Shown: positions 21,237-32,550 of the stretch, one piece after another
Layout of the letters: the number at the start of each line of letters is the position of its first letter
Position numbering within the stretch: the stretch's first letter is position 1
From: Megalobrama amblycephala
Taxonomy: Eukaryota > Chordata > Actinopteri > Cypriniformes > Xenocyprididae
Assembly (NCBI RefSeq): GCF_018812025.1
Contig: NC_063054.1
Coordinates: 11,571,008 to 11,635,007, forward strand
Reading direction: 5' to 3'
Length of the DNA stretch: 64,000 nucleotides
The notes under the pieces: generated by a model
Told to the model about the DNA's origin: nothing
The model's database searches: none
The model's input: only the letters and a program-made list of their open reading frames with translations
Position numbers and translations under genes: made by a program

Positions 21237-22429
21237 TTGATTTCCTCTCCATGAGGGTAGTTACATCTACCGTCTCCTTTCTTCTTCTACCTCATGAGTA
21301 ATGATAATTTTGACCCAGGCGCTTCTTACAATCAGGCCGAGTGCTGGGCCCATGATGAAAATTGTTCTGATGGCTCGCCTTCTGGCTTGATAGTGAAGGG
21401 GCTCTTTCAGGCTTGAAAGAACCATAGATTCCATCCTTCTATGATGGTAAGTCTTCGTTCTTCAAGCCACAGGTAATGAGCTTGGTCTATATTTATATAT
21501 TAAAATATGTTGACCTTAGTTTTCCTGTATAGTTTTTTCCTGGGTGTGTAAAAAATAAAATATAAGGGGAATTAGAGCCCTGAAGTTACCATTAGGTTGG
21601 TTATCTTTGTGTCGGTTATATGGCCACCTTTACAGCCACCATATGGTAGAGTAGCTTTTCTCCTCAGGTCATAGCTAGAGTTTTTATTAGAGATTGGCAC
21701 TCTTCACTTCAGATAGATCTATGTTAAGCGTCGGCCTTCGGGGCCGCCTGACATTGTTTGGCTTGGGTTGAGCATCGCTCCTCTGAGCTCTTGTTTTATT
21801 TCAGAGTTGCCTCCTCTCTATTAAGAGTTTTAGAGGCTGAGTTTAAGCCCCAGGCAGATCTATGCTTATGTATATCTATGCCTATAGCTGGCCTAGGCTA
21901 GAACTAGGGCTTAGGTGATATACTGAAGCATTTCACCCTTTTATTACTACCCCTGTCAGGAGAGTGTAGTTTTTGTTAGTTCTGGCCTCCACTTATCAGA
22001 GTTGTCAGGCCAAGGCCCATACTACCCCTTTGGTGTAGGTGCAAGATAGATAGCAGCTAAGGTAGCAAACTATTGCTAAGTCTCCCTGGTGCCGTTGTCT
22101 CAGGTGGTAGGCCCCTTATCACTATGTGAATAAGAAAATGCTATTGTTGCTGTGGCCCCACTTTTCTAGAACTTTCATTCTATATTTTGTTTAGTCTTTT
22201 CCCCTGAACCCCTTGAATTAACATTCAAGTTTGAGTGAAACAGTGTTAGCTTTCTTTAAGCTCCTGTTCCCTAGGGTTCAGTACAGATGTCTCTGTCTTT
22301 GGTGAAAAGCACCCACCCTTGAAATTCAGTTTTTCAGGGTAGTATGAATGAAGTGAAGCATTCCCCTGTTTCTAAGGGTTGTTAATGCTTTAATTCTATT
22401 TTTTTGCCCTACACAATGTGAGCCCAGTA
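21237..22429 (+). other. Non-coding body of the gag-only DIRS-like copy
   Basis: No coding signal. It holds scattered words ('ggcctcc', 'cactgcca') that become a regular tandem array further right. Confidence 0.5.
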
Positions 22430-23860
22430 ACTCTATTGCTGCCACAGGTTAGCACATGTTTCTGTAGTAGTAGGCTTTGTTCTGGCCTCCTTCAGAGCAT
22501 GGTAACTAAGTTTGTACTCCCCTTGCTACAGGGTAAAAATTTTTTTTTTTTTTTTTTTTTTTTTTACTGAGTATATGACCTGTTGGAATGCATAGCTCAG
22601 GTTGAGTTTGTTTAGTAACCTCTCTATTCAGTTTGGTTCCTATGTAACTCCCTTTTAGAGTTTAAACACTGCCACAAGATGCTGATTGTGTTGTTTGGAG
22701 TAGAAGGCTTTGTTTTGGGCCTCCTTTAAAGTACAATAGCTTATTGTTCACACTGTTTTGTTGGTAGATGTTTAGTCAGAGTTTTGCTCACTTAGAACTA
22801 GCACTGCCACAGGTTTATGCCCGTGGTCATTTTAAGTAGTAGGCCGGTGCTGGCCTCCTTCAGAGCATGGTAGCATATATTCTTTGTACTCCCCTTACTG
22901 TTAGGGTAAAAAGTGTTTTTACTGAGTACATTGCCTGATGAATGTGTAGATTTTAAGCTCAGGTTGAGTTAAAATAGGTAACCTCACTTGATAGTTTGGT
23001 TCTCAGATTACGCTCCCTTAGAGCTTAGACACTGCCACTGGCTGATGCCCGTGTCTTTCTGGAGTAGTAGGCCATGTTTGGGCCTCTTTCAGAGCATGTT
23101 GGCATATTTTGTACTCCTCTTGCTTAAAGAGTAAAAAAAAAAAAGTGTTTTACTGAGTACATTGCCTGTTGGGATGTGTTGAATAGATTTAAGCTCAGGT
23201 TGAGTTAAATAGTTAACCTCACTGGATAGTTTGGTTCTCATATATGGCTCCCTTAGAGCTTAGACACTGCCACTAGCTGACACCACGTGTCTTTCTGGAG
23301 TCGTAGGCCCTGTTTGGGCCTCCTTCAAGAGCATGGTGGCATAGCTTTGTACTCCTCTTGCTTAAAGAGTAAAAGTGTTTTTACTGAGTACATTGCCTGG
23401 TGGAATGTGTGGATTAAATTAGCTCAGGTTGAGTTAAATTAGTTAACCTCACTGGATAGTTTGGTTCTCAGATTTGGCTTCCTTAGAGCTTAGACACTGC
23501 CACTGGCTGAAGCCTATGTCTTTCTGGAATAGTAGGCCTTGTTCGGGCCTCTTTCAGAGCAGAGTGGCGTAGTTTGTACTCCTCTTGCCTAGAGAGTAAA
23601 AAGTGTTTTACTGAGTACATTGTCTGTTGGAATGTGTTGAATAGAATTAAGCTCAGGTTGAGTTGATTAGTTAACCTCACTGGAGAGTTTGGTTCTCATA
23701 TATGGCTCGCTTAGAGCTTAGACATTGCCACTAGCTGTTGCCATGTGTCTTTCTGGAGTCGCAGGCCCTTTTGGGCCTCCTTCAAGAACTCCTCTTGCTG
23801 AAAGAGTAAAAAGTGTTTTTACTGAGTACATTGCTTGTTGGAATGTGTTGAGGTAGACTG
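22430..23860 (+). repeat. Tandem array, unit of about 230 bp, about six copies
   Basis: The landmark 'gagcttagacactgccac' recurs at about 23021, 23254, 23486 and 23711, with looser versions at about 22440, 22665 and 22795. Each unit also has 'gtaggcc...gggcctc', 'gtactcctcttgc', 'gagtaaaaagtgtttt', 'actgagtacattgcctg' and 'agctcaggttgagtt' in fixed order. The spacing of 225-233 bp is regular in the right half. It lies between the DIRS gag and a DIRS-type end. Confidence 0.8.
22538..22565 (+). repeat. Poly-T run
   Basis: About 27 T residues in one unit of the array, where other units have only a short A/T run. Confidence 0.9.
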
Positions 23861-24928
23861 TTATGTTGGCACTCTACAGTCTTATCTGCAAATTTAACTC
23901 GGTTTCAATCAGAAGGAGTTCCCATGTTTGTGGGCTCTTGCTTTCTCAGCAAGTGAGCTGCTTTAGGTGTGTGGCCTTCACAGGCCGCCCTTTAAGCTAT
24001 CCTCCCACATCTGGGTGTCTTTTAAGCAGATTAAGCATGTTGTTTTCACATGTTTGGCCTTTTGCAAGGCTGCTGTGATATATTCTACACAATGTAGAAT
24101 TACGTCATGTTGCAGGCCCTTCCTGGGCCTCAGAGTTTTTGTGCCTACAGTATGGTTTATCTGTTACGTTGAGCCCGGTACTCCTCTCGTTTGAGGGTTG
24201 TTCTACATAGTACTTAGCTACATAAGTCTGGTCAGTGGTTGAAGGCTTCTCTGAGGCTTCCCTGTTGAAGATCAGCCCTTAGGCTGGTTGTACTCCCCTT
24301 GTTTGGGTCCCTTTACAGTGCACAGCCTCCTCAGAGCAAATAATCAGGCGCTGAGTAGATCCTAAGATTGAGCAGAGTGTTACTCCCCTCATTGGTAAGG
24401 GTAAAAAGCACTAAGGTGAGCCCTGCTTTCCAGGATGCCTGTCTCTACATTCTGGTCTGAGTTGGTTACTGCCTCTTTGCAGTCCATCTTACTGGATATC
24501 TTCTCTGAAGAATGTGAATTGAGACTCTGTGTTCAGACAGGTCGTTGGCCAAGACTAGGTTGTTTTAATTAGACCAGATCGGCTTCCCTGGTGGCATTCA
24601 GGGTTGACGATGTTCCCCTGACAAGTGACTGGCTAGGGTTCCTTCGGGCCCCCTGGCTTACATTCCCTTAGAGGTACCCTCTTTTCTTCGAAAAGAAGTT
24701 TGGTCCCAGAAGCCTTAGAGCAGCCTTGGTAGGCCTTCTGTGGAAGGCATCTTTGAGGCTTATAGCTTGGGCTGTTGGCCATAGGGAATGCTGTCACTGA
24801 CAGCCTATGTATGACCCGTAGGGGGAGTGGTTCTGGCATTTCAGTTGAAACTGCTAATTCTGACATTTGTCTAGCCATTTTTTGACCTGCACTCCCCTCA
24901 AGCATGGCGGTATGGGTATATCGTTCCC
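23861..24928 (+). other. Non-coding DIRS-associated sequence
   Basis: Continues words of the array ('gggcctc', 'gtactcccctcg') in irregular form. Only short chance frames are present. Confidence 0.5.
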
Positions 24929-25291
24929 CATATGTGTTCAATGCAGTGTAGAGTTCCCTTTCGGAAGGGAACGTCTCAGGTTACATATGTAACCATGGTT
25001 CCCTGAGAACAGGAAACGAGACACTGCATTACCTGCCATGCATCAGGGCTGCCTGCTGAAAAGTCCCTTCAGACGATAAGGTACTGACAGCTTCTCTAGG
25101 CGCTCCTTTTATACTTACGGGTCTATATACTTACTATTATGATGTCATAGGCTGTCGCCGGCCAGTAGGATTGGTGAGATTTGATAATTGTTTTCAGACA
25201 CCGGTTCACATGTTCCCCATATGCGTTCAAACGCAGTGTCTCATTCCCTGTTCTCAGGGAACCATGGTTATATACGTAACCTGAGATGTTA
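24929..25291. repeat. DIRS-type end unit with inverted repeats
   Basis: 'tctcaggttacatatgtaac' with 'catggttccctgagaacagg' (24986-25015) is repeated in inverse at 25238-25291. 'gttccccatatg.gttcaa' occurs directly at about 24922-24950 and 25212-25231. The layout (terminal repeat plus internal complementary region) is that of a DIRS 3' end. A TATA-like 'ccttttatac' lies inside. Confidence 0.65.
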
Positions 25292-25747
25292 TTGCTGTTT
25301 TCATACTGTTTTTACAGTATGTATTTTAGCCAGAAAGGCCTTGCATCTTGCCACCCTGCCCAACAGCCCAGACAGATGGAGAATACCGGAGATAGGTGTC
25401 ACATGTAGGTAGCAACCAATACTTGTTAGAAATGTTGATGTTTTTTTTAGCCCTGATACCTTTTAACAATGAGATTCTGTTGATGCTGTGTAGTGGCAAG
25501 AAGATCTTACAAGAACAGATCTTTACATCACAAAATCTGCTGTTTTAGGGGTGAGTAGACTTTTTATATCCATTCTATAAAAATATTATACTTGTCAAAA
25601 ATATGGTCAGATATTGCTTATACTTTACTATTATGCATTTTGAATTGTACAGCTGTACAATAAATGTATAAAAAGGTACGTTTAAGAAATTAGGCAAGAT
25701 TAATCAATATAAGTCATATGAAAAAGTCATGAAAGCACTAATTATAC
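25292..25747. other. Intron sequence, nothing recognised
   Basis: AT-rich with a T-run near 25440. No element or coding signal is seen apart from the flanking fkbp10 donor. Confidence 0.6.
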
Positions 25748-25893
25748 CATATCCTTTGTCATCATAAGCCATAAATGGTGGGATAATAATTGATCGCCTC
25801 TCCCCAACACACATGCCCAAAATGCCTTCCTCCATGCCTTTGATGAGACTGCTCTCCCCCACATATGTGTTGTATGTTGAGTTTTGAAGGTGG
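25748..25893 (-). CDS. fkbp10: FKBP10-type isomerase, domain 2 second exon
   Basis: 146-bp exon encoding the second half of FKBP domain 2 ([20 protein letters not shown], then [20 protein letters not shown], then [10 protein letters not shown]). The acceptor AG is at plus 25894-25895 and the donor GT at plus 25746-25747. The IKGM...GMC.GERR.IIIPPF.AY..KGYG pattern is the strongest support for FKBP10 over FKBP9. The loop AYDD replaces the usual AYGE. It joins in frame to both neighbouring exons, and the upstream intron is 21 kb because of nested insertions. Confidence 0.87.
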
Positions 25894-27226
25894 CTGTGAT
25901 AAGAATTTACAGACATTATAAAAGTCACAATATATTAATATTCATAATTGCATACATACAGTGGCCCAACATGTATTTGAACAATTTAAGCCACAATTAA
26001 AAATGTATAAAGGTTTTTGCATTATTTTTCAAAATATCAAAACAAGTGACATACTGGCATTTGTTTAAAAAAATAGCACAAGCATACTTTTGAATCAAAA
26101 CATTAAACAAAAAAATGAACCCAAATTATTACCCCCCAAAAATAGATACCAATAATACAGAACAGCAGCCAGAGTAAGGTTAGTATAAAGCCCTCCAAAG
26201 AACTGTGGAGTGCAAGGCTGTGGGTATAGTGCTCATGGGATAGTGGAATAGAGGGCTCGCACAGTAATCCGATGGGAGCTGACGGTACTGGTCTCTGATG
26301 TTGCTCACAGCATTGGATAGGCAAGCTCAGCAAGCAATCGAACGGGGATGCTCACAATGAGGGGTGTGAGACTGAGGGTATGGCACTCGTGGGATAGTTC
26401 TTGGCCACTCGACTGGGAGAGCTTGTGCAGCGATCCGATGGGAGCTGATGGTATTAGTCTGAAATGTAGCTCATGGCACTAGATGGGAGTCAAGCGGGGA
26501 TGCGCACTGTGCTCAGACAGGAGGGGTCACTCAGCTTTTTAAAGGGGCTGGCCCACTGGACGGGAGTGAATTAGCACAGTGAAAACAGCCTCTGAACGGG
26601 GAGCCCACTCTGCAACGCAATCAGTGCCCAGCGGTACATTAGAAAGAGCGAGCTCTCACTGTGATTTGAATGGGAGGGTCCTGACCGTAACAGGTGGGCC
26701 CAAACAGCATTCACAAGGGGGTGTCCGCATTTGATGTTATGATACTTTGGTGTTGGAGGATGGGTTGCATTAGAATGTACATGTCCATATAAAGTTTTGG
26801 CAAAACAGTAAGAGGTTCTACAAGTTAACAATATCTCACAAAACCTTTCAGATTTGTCAGGTGATGAACTTCCTCCAGTTTATATAATTGTAATTCAGTT
26901 GACAATCGTCCATGATTGTTCTTTATTGTCAAGGTGAGATTCTTTGTCTGGTGCCCCGAAATATTGGAAGGAATCATCTGACGCTCTCACACTCACCTTA
27001 GGTGATGTGTTACCAAAAACTCAATATTAATATTAATACAAAATATTAATATTTAAGACCATAAATAACTACGTTTGTGGTGCCCTCGTGAGGCTAATCC
27101 AAAATCACTACATACCCTTCTTACAATAATGATAACTTTAAAACAATAAATAACTCACAAAACTAACTCTCTTTAATACTGCAAATACCATGTAGAGCCA
27201 TATCATTTCTGTAATGCAGAAAACAT
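25894..27226. other. Intron sequence with an imperfect tandem duplication
   Basis: Between about 26225 and 26500 two segments roughly 153 bp apart share 'ctc.tgggatagt', 'ccgatgggagctga.ggta' and 'gctca..gca.t'. The rest is not assigned. No coding signal is seen. Confidence 0.5.
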
Positions 27227-27560
27227 CTCGGTTACGTATGTAACCCTCGTTCCCTGAAGGAGGGAATGGAGACATATGTCAGAAGTGAACCGACAAATTG
27301 GGATTTCGCATGAGAGCCCAATCACCATCGAGGTTAAACTAAACGAGCCAATGCACATTGGCATGCAAGCTTTGCGTCACGCAACCCGCCCGTGGTGCAG
27401 GTATAAATGCGGATGCGGGATGACGAGAAGTACATTGACATTCCCTCCTTCAGGGAACGAGGGTTACATATGTAACTGAGATGATCCCTTTCAGTTGGTC
27501 AAGTTTGACACATGTCAGAAGTGAACCGATGAATTGTGATCCCTAATAAAACACCACAAT
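27227..27560. repeat. DIRS-type end unit with inverted repeats
   Basis: 'tctcggttacgtatgtaacc' plus 'ctcgttccctgaaggaggga' (27227-27266) recurs in inverse at 27442-27482. The direct repeat 'atgtcagaagtgaaccga.' lies at about 27276 and 27513. It contains TATAAA at about 27402. The architecture is the same as at 24929-25291 and 49036-49440, but the sequence differs. Confidence 0.65.
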
Positions 27561-27754
27561 TACTAACCCTTCCAGTGCCCAGCGTAAGCCTCAGCATTAT
27601 GTGATGAAAGAAAAATAACTGTTTAGCTTTCTTCGTCTATGGGGAAATACTGAGCATATTATTTTCGTGTAGCAAAGAAAGTTTTTTTTTTTTTGTTTTG
27701 GGTGTTCAGTTGGGTGACTGAAACATTGATTCAGTTTATCTTTTAGTCTTGATT
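27561..27754. other. Intron sequence, nothing recognised
   Basis: Short non-coding stretch up to the target duplication of the hAT composite. It contains a T-run near 27685. Confidence 0.5.
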
Positions 27755-28017
27755 GACTAGACCTGGGGTTCCCAAACTTTTCAGCCCACGACCCCCAAAA
27801 TAATGATGCCAGTGACTCGTGACCCCCTCTATCCTCGGAGGTGGTTAAACTATACAAACGTTGTGCTCAATGGCGCACACACACTAATGCCTGTTTCACA
27901 CATAGCCTGCTCTGTTTGCAGTGCATATGTGGTGCGTATTTTTTTCTGTGCCCATGTTAACAGATTAGCACACGGATGTGGTCCGGCAATGAGTTCCAGG
28001 AGCTTTCATTTACTGCG

Positions 28018-29597
28018 TGTAACGTCTGGATGGATCCGTTCAGAGTCAATAAACTTTGGAGTTTTCAGAACGCTTTTAACCTGGTGAACTTTGTTTATAA
28101 ATCACTAAATCGGCGCCGGACGGCTGTGACTTTCGGCAGGTTTGTGGGCCTGCGATGGTAAACAGAAAAGTCCAACTTCCTCACTTTGGTGACTTCAAAA
28201 GGAGCACCCCCCCCCAGAGACTGACCAGATCCACATTCCAACACCCCACACACACAGGGACACACAAAAACACACACACAGACACATATAGAAACACACA
28301 ATCATACATTTTTGACTGTAAAATACAACTATGCTGAAATACATGTATTTCATGTATGTATTTCAGCATGTATTTTAGGGCCTATGCATGTTTCCTAGTG
28401 TTTAAATGAGTGTATTTGTGCTAGTGTGCATTTTAACGATATAATTTTGTCTGTAAACCATAACTCCTTTTCTATGCCTTTCTGACCTATCGAGTTTGAT
28501 CTCGTTTTAAAGCTCCGGACTCAAGCTATTCATTGAGATATTTCATATAGCGGACAAATGCATTTTTCTATGTGTTTAATGATCCTGTGAAGAACGTACT
28601 CCATCTCGAAATCCGATCGGATAATCATCAAGTATGCAAATTCAGCTAGGAGACCAAACAAAGCAACTTTGCCCGCCAAATAGTGCTGCGCATCTATTGG
28701 TCGCTACAATTCAGGAGGTGTGTTAGCTTGGGTTCCATAAAACAACGACACACACCTTCACCTCCTCTCTTCGCGCTCTCTTCTTCTTCTCCTTTGTCTC
28801 CCGACTGACTCACGAGCACCTCGTGCACGGACGCCTCAGGTGACCGCGCTTCCCAACCACGCGCGCAGTTCGGGAGGACCACTTCCTTAGACTCTCTCTC
28901 TCTTCGGCTAAGTTACTTAAGCTTAAACCTCTTTTGAAAACCCCGCCGGAGAAACCCTCTCTGAAAGGACCAACCCAGCCAGGCGCATTGAAACTGCTAC
29001 ACACGGACTTGAACCAGTAAGCAAGTATTATCATTTATCTGAATTTGTCTAAACTGATTTCTGTGCTGGCTCTCTCTCAAAAGGTTTAACAAAGAATTTG
29101 CCATCCTTTGATCATCTTTCTTTCCATGTCTTTTCTTCATTCTCACTCTTGTGTATATATATGTGTATACCTTCTGTATATATTTTAGACGTATAATCTC
29201 AGTCATAGTTGCATATATTAAACACTTTACTTCATGCTCGATTGTTCTGTTCGTTCTTTCAACTGAAGACCAAGTCACTTTAACGTTTTTCGATCGCTTT
29301 TTGCTTTGAGGCTATAATAGCAAGTTATTTTCATGGCCAGAAAATAACTCTGTTTATAATATTCTGTGAGGGACTTAGTTTGCTGGACAAACGAACAGTT
29401 TCTCTAGATAATTATTAAACCAGAACTAATCATATATGTAATTGATTATAATTCGTTGTAATTGATTCACAATATATGTTTAATTCCCCGTTGGGTTGAT
29501 ATATGAATCATAATTTATTCATAACCTTATGAATTATTATATTCATATTTCATCCATAAATGGATTAATAACTGTACGAACCGCTACATTCGTTACA
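28018..29597 (+). repeat. 5' LTR of element E
   Basis: 1580 bp. Contains AATAAA at about 28048, TATA-like CATAAAAC at about 28735, and a CA-rich microsatellite (28240-28300). Matches the 3' LTR closely outside two deletions. Confidence 0.85.
28327..28372. repeat. Short palindrome in LTR of E
   Basis: 'atgctgaaatacatgtattt' and its inverse face each other here and at 38521-38566 in the other LTR, so it is an original LTR feature. Confidence 0.6.
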
Positions 29598-32550
29598 TAT
29601 TTATTTGGTGGAGAATTTAAAGGCACGTTTTAAACTTGGTTTTCGGTAAAAGGGCAATGTAGAATAATTTTGTATGATATAATGTAACTTACATGCGCGC
29701 TTTATTCAGTGAGAAGACGCACGGGTCCTCACTCTACGCGTTAACAAGCTGCTGTTTGTGTCTAAAAACACTGCAGGCCTAGCCTTGGTTGACCGTGAAA
29801 TACACTGCAGTCCATTAATATTTCAAGCTCGTATCTGTGAAGGACGACAATCTTTGCAGTAAGTTACAGTTTTGAATATTAATTTACGCTTGAATAAACG
29901 AATTGAGTCGTATTCAGCGCTTTGAAAGATTTGTGGGACGAGTTTCTCCCACCTATATCTAAAAAGGCCTTATTATTATCTGCCACTATTAAATCTGAAT
30001 TAATTGTGTCGTCCAAATAATTCACAATAGTTGGCGCTCCTGGGTTACGTCGTTCGGCCTAGCTAACAAAACCACGTGATCCCCCTTACAAATCTAATCG
30101 GAGAGCAGTCATCTGCTTTAACGATTGATGTGTGAGAGTTTGGAGCTATATCAGCATCCTGATCCAATGTTGATTTGTAACCCGCGGCGAAGGAATCCCG
30201 CAAGCGTTACATGTTCGTGTGCACTAAGTCTGCACAAAACTTTGGGACTGATTCCCAAAGTTGTGTACTCGCGATAAGGAGTGCATGTTTAGTGTCCAGT
30301 GAATTGGCACCAAAGAATCCGCGAGATTCTATAGTGTAATCGTGATCGTGCAGTTAAAACAGCGTAAGGGCCAGAACCCCACAAGCGCGTTGGTTTTTAT
30401 ATCACGAATTAAAGAAAGGGGATGCAGTAACTCTGACCCGACGCCAGAGGGCAGTCTGCTCAGGTGTGGCACCCCTCCCTACTTATTGGTTGTGTGGACT
30501 CATTGACGCCACCGCGTGGACGTTCTGAGTTAAAGCCGCTCCCTACTTTGAACTGAAATTATCTCCAAATTATCTTTTGCTTCTCTATACTGCGGGGAGT
30601 TGTAAAAGTAATTTGCTTTTGGTGGTTATGCTTTCCAATCATTGTTGGAATGTGGTTTACTGATTTAAATTTAATTTAAACACGTTTAAATTTTTAATTT
30701 AAATTAATTAAGTTTCCCTTCCAACAAGGGAATTCACTTTCTGAGAGTGCGCCCCCTGGTGGACACTGCCAGATAAGTCAATTCTCTTTTCCTTGCATTC
30801 TTGTCCTGTGTTCACAGATCTACTCTATTTTATTCTATTTTAGTTTATTTTAGTTTATGTATTTTATTTTTATTCTACTTTGTTTTATTTCATCTATTCC
30901 CTTTTTGTCTGTTCTCTCTCTTCCTCTCAAGTTATTTCTTTATTTTTACTTTGGAAATTCATTCCCTTTTATTACTTAATGTTTTATTTTATTCACTCTT
31001 AGCCCTGTGTCCTGTTTGTTATTGCCTAAGTAATAACATTCACGCACACCCAAGCCTCCCTTATTTCATACAGTTATTTTAAATTTAATTAAATAACATT
31101 TAATTGAATTTTAAAATTAAGTAGTGTCAATCAGTTGGCATTTTGCTCATAAAAGAAGCAATTCTCTTCAAGGAAACTTACAAATAGGGAAGGCTTTCTC
31201 CTTTCTTTTTCCCGTTCTGTTATTCTATGCACTCATTTAAACTTGACTGAAAAAGATTTCCTTCAAATTTGAATCAAATGCATCTGAATTATTTTGTTTT
31301 TTGTTTTACCCCCTCTGCTCATTTCAGTTCTAGTTTAACTAGTTCATTCTGACTGTCATTGTAGGCTCATTTTCTTTTGTCATACACACTTAATTATTTA
31401 AATTTGGTTTAAACAAGAGTTAAACTGAGATTTAAATTTACAATTAAGCTGTGTTTGTGTGACCACTTGTGTATTTGCAGATAAGGCCCTTTGCCGCCTG
31501 GTGGTGAGTTGACGGTCGCCCCAGTGAGTTCCAGTGAGTGGAGCTGCCTGGCCTGGCGGTCTTACACTAACCGTGTGTGAATCGGGGACATTCTGACCTC
31601 GTATCACGGGCAACACGCAAGGACATCGGCGAGTTGTGTATCAGGTACAGGGAGGCAACGAGACCCAGGGTGACAACAAACGGCAATTTTGTTTAATTTC
31701 CCTGCTCAGGCTTCTGCACGACAGAACCGCCCGTTTGGAGTAACTGCCCGTAAAGGGGACAGACTCTGAGTTCAGGGAAAACTCAATTTTGACTGGTCAC
31801 TCGGGCCGTTGGCGCAAATACCTTACCGAAGTGCGCAATTGTGCCGATGTTCCCTGTTTGAGAGGTTGCACCATGTTACAAAGGGGACAGGTGACCACGG
31901 ACACCGCAGTGGAGTGTTTGAACGTCGAGGAAAGGTTGCCTGCCATTGAGTTCTTGTCTGAGCACCCACAATTCACCCAGGCCTAAATTAGTGACATACA
32001 GTCACTTCACCTAATTGAAAGCCACAGAATATTACATATTCTTTGATTATTCAGGTGCGGGCCAACCCTTATACTCTTGAGCCATACCATCCCTCTAGGT
32101 TTTATGACACAACAGTGCACTCGCCTGGCCCCGTCATAAACCCAGCTGTGATAGGAAGTTTAAGTTCACTTCTCCCCTCTAGCCCTTCTGTTTTTTTTAT
32201 TGTTTTATCCTCTCTATTTGTTTACCGGTCTATTTCATTTAACTGCATCCACCCTGTTCTGTTCTGTTCTGTTTTGCTTTTCTACTGTGTTTGTTTCTTT
32301 CAGTTCATGTAAAAGCAGAGCCTGTGAGAGCCATCACGGAAAACTGAGTAATAGATAGACGACCGAGCAGCGAGAGTCATCAAAGGACTCTTAGGGCTAC
32401 CGCCTGTCAAATTCTTTGTTTAAATCCGGCACTCACTCACACAAATTGACCCGCGTGGTCCTTTTGGCTATTGACAATTAAGTGTCTAGCCTACATTCCA
32501 CTAACTGTCTGCACCAGTTAACTGGAACCAAACCAAAGAATTATATAATC
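29598..32550 (+). other. Leader of element E
   Basis: 2.9 kb between the 5' LTR and the first long frame. Only short frames are seen. A TGG that could open a primer site lies at about 29607, but I could not assign a tRNA. No self-complementary primer like those of B, C and D was found. Confidence 0.55.

Noticed and set aside
29607..29624. Primer binding site of element E
   Set aside because: A TGG start is present near the LTR, but I could not match it to any tRNA 3' end, so it is not listed as a feature.
30801..31082. Phe/Leu/Ser-rich 93-codon frame in the leader of element E
   Set aside because: The T-rich stretch gives a hydrophobic product in any genome. No start context or similarity supports it.
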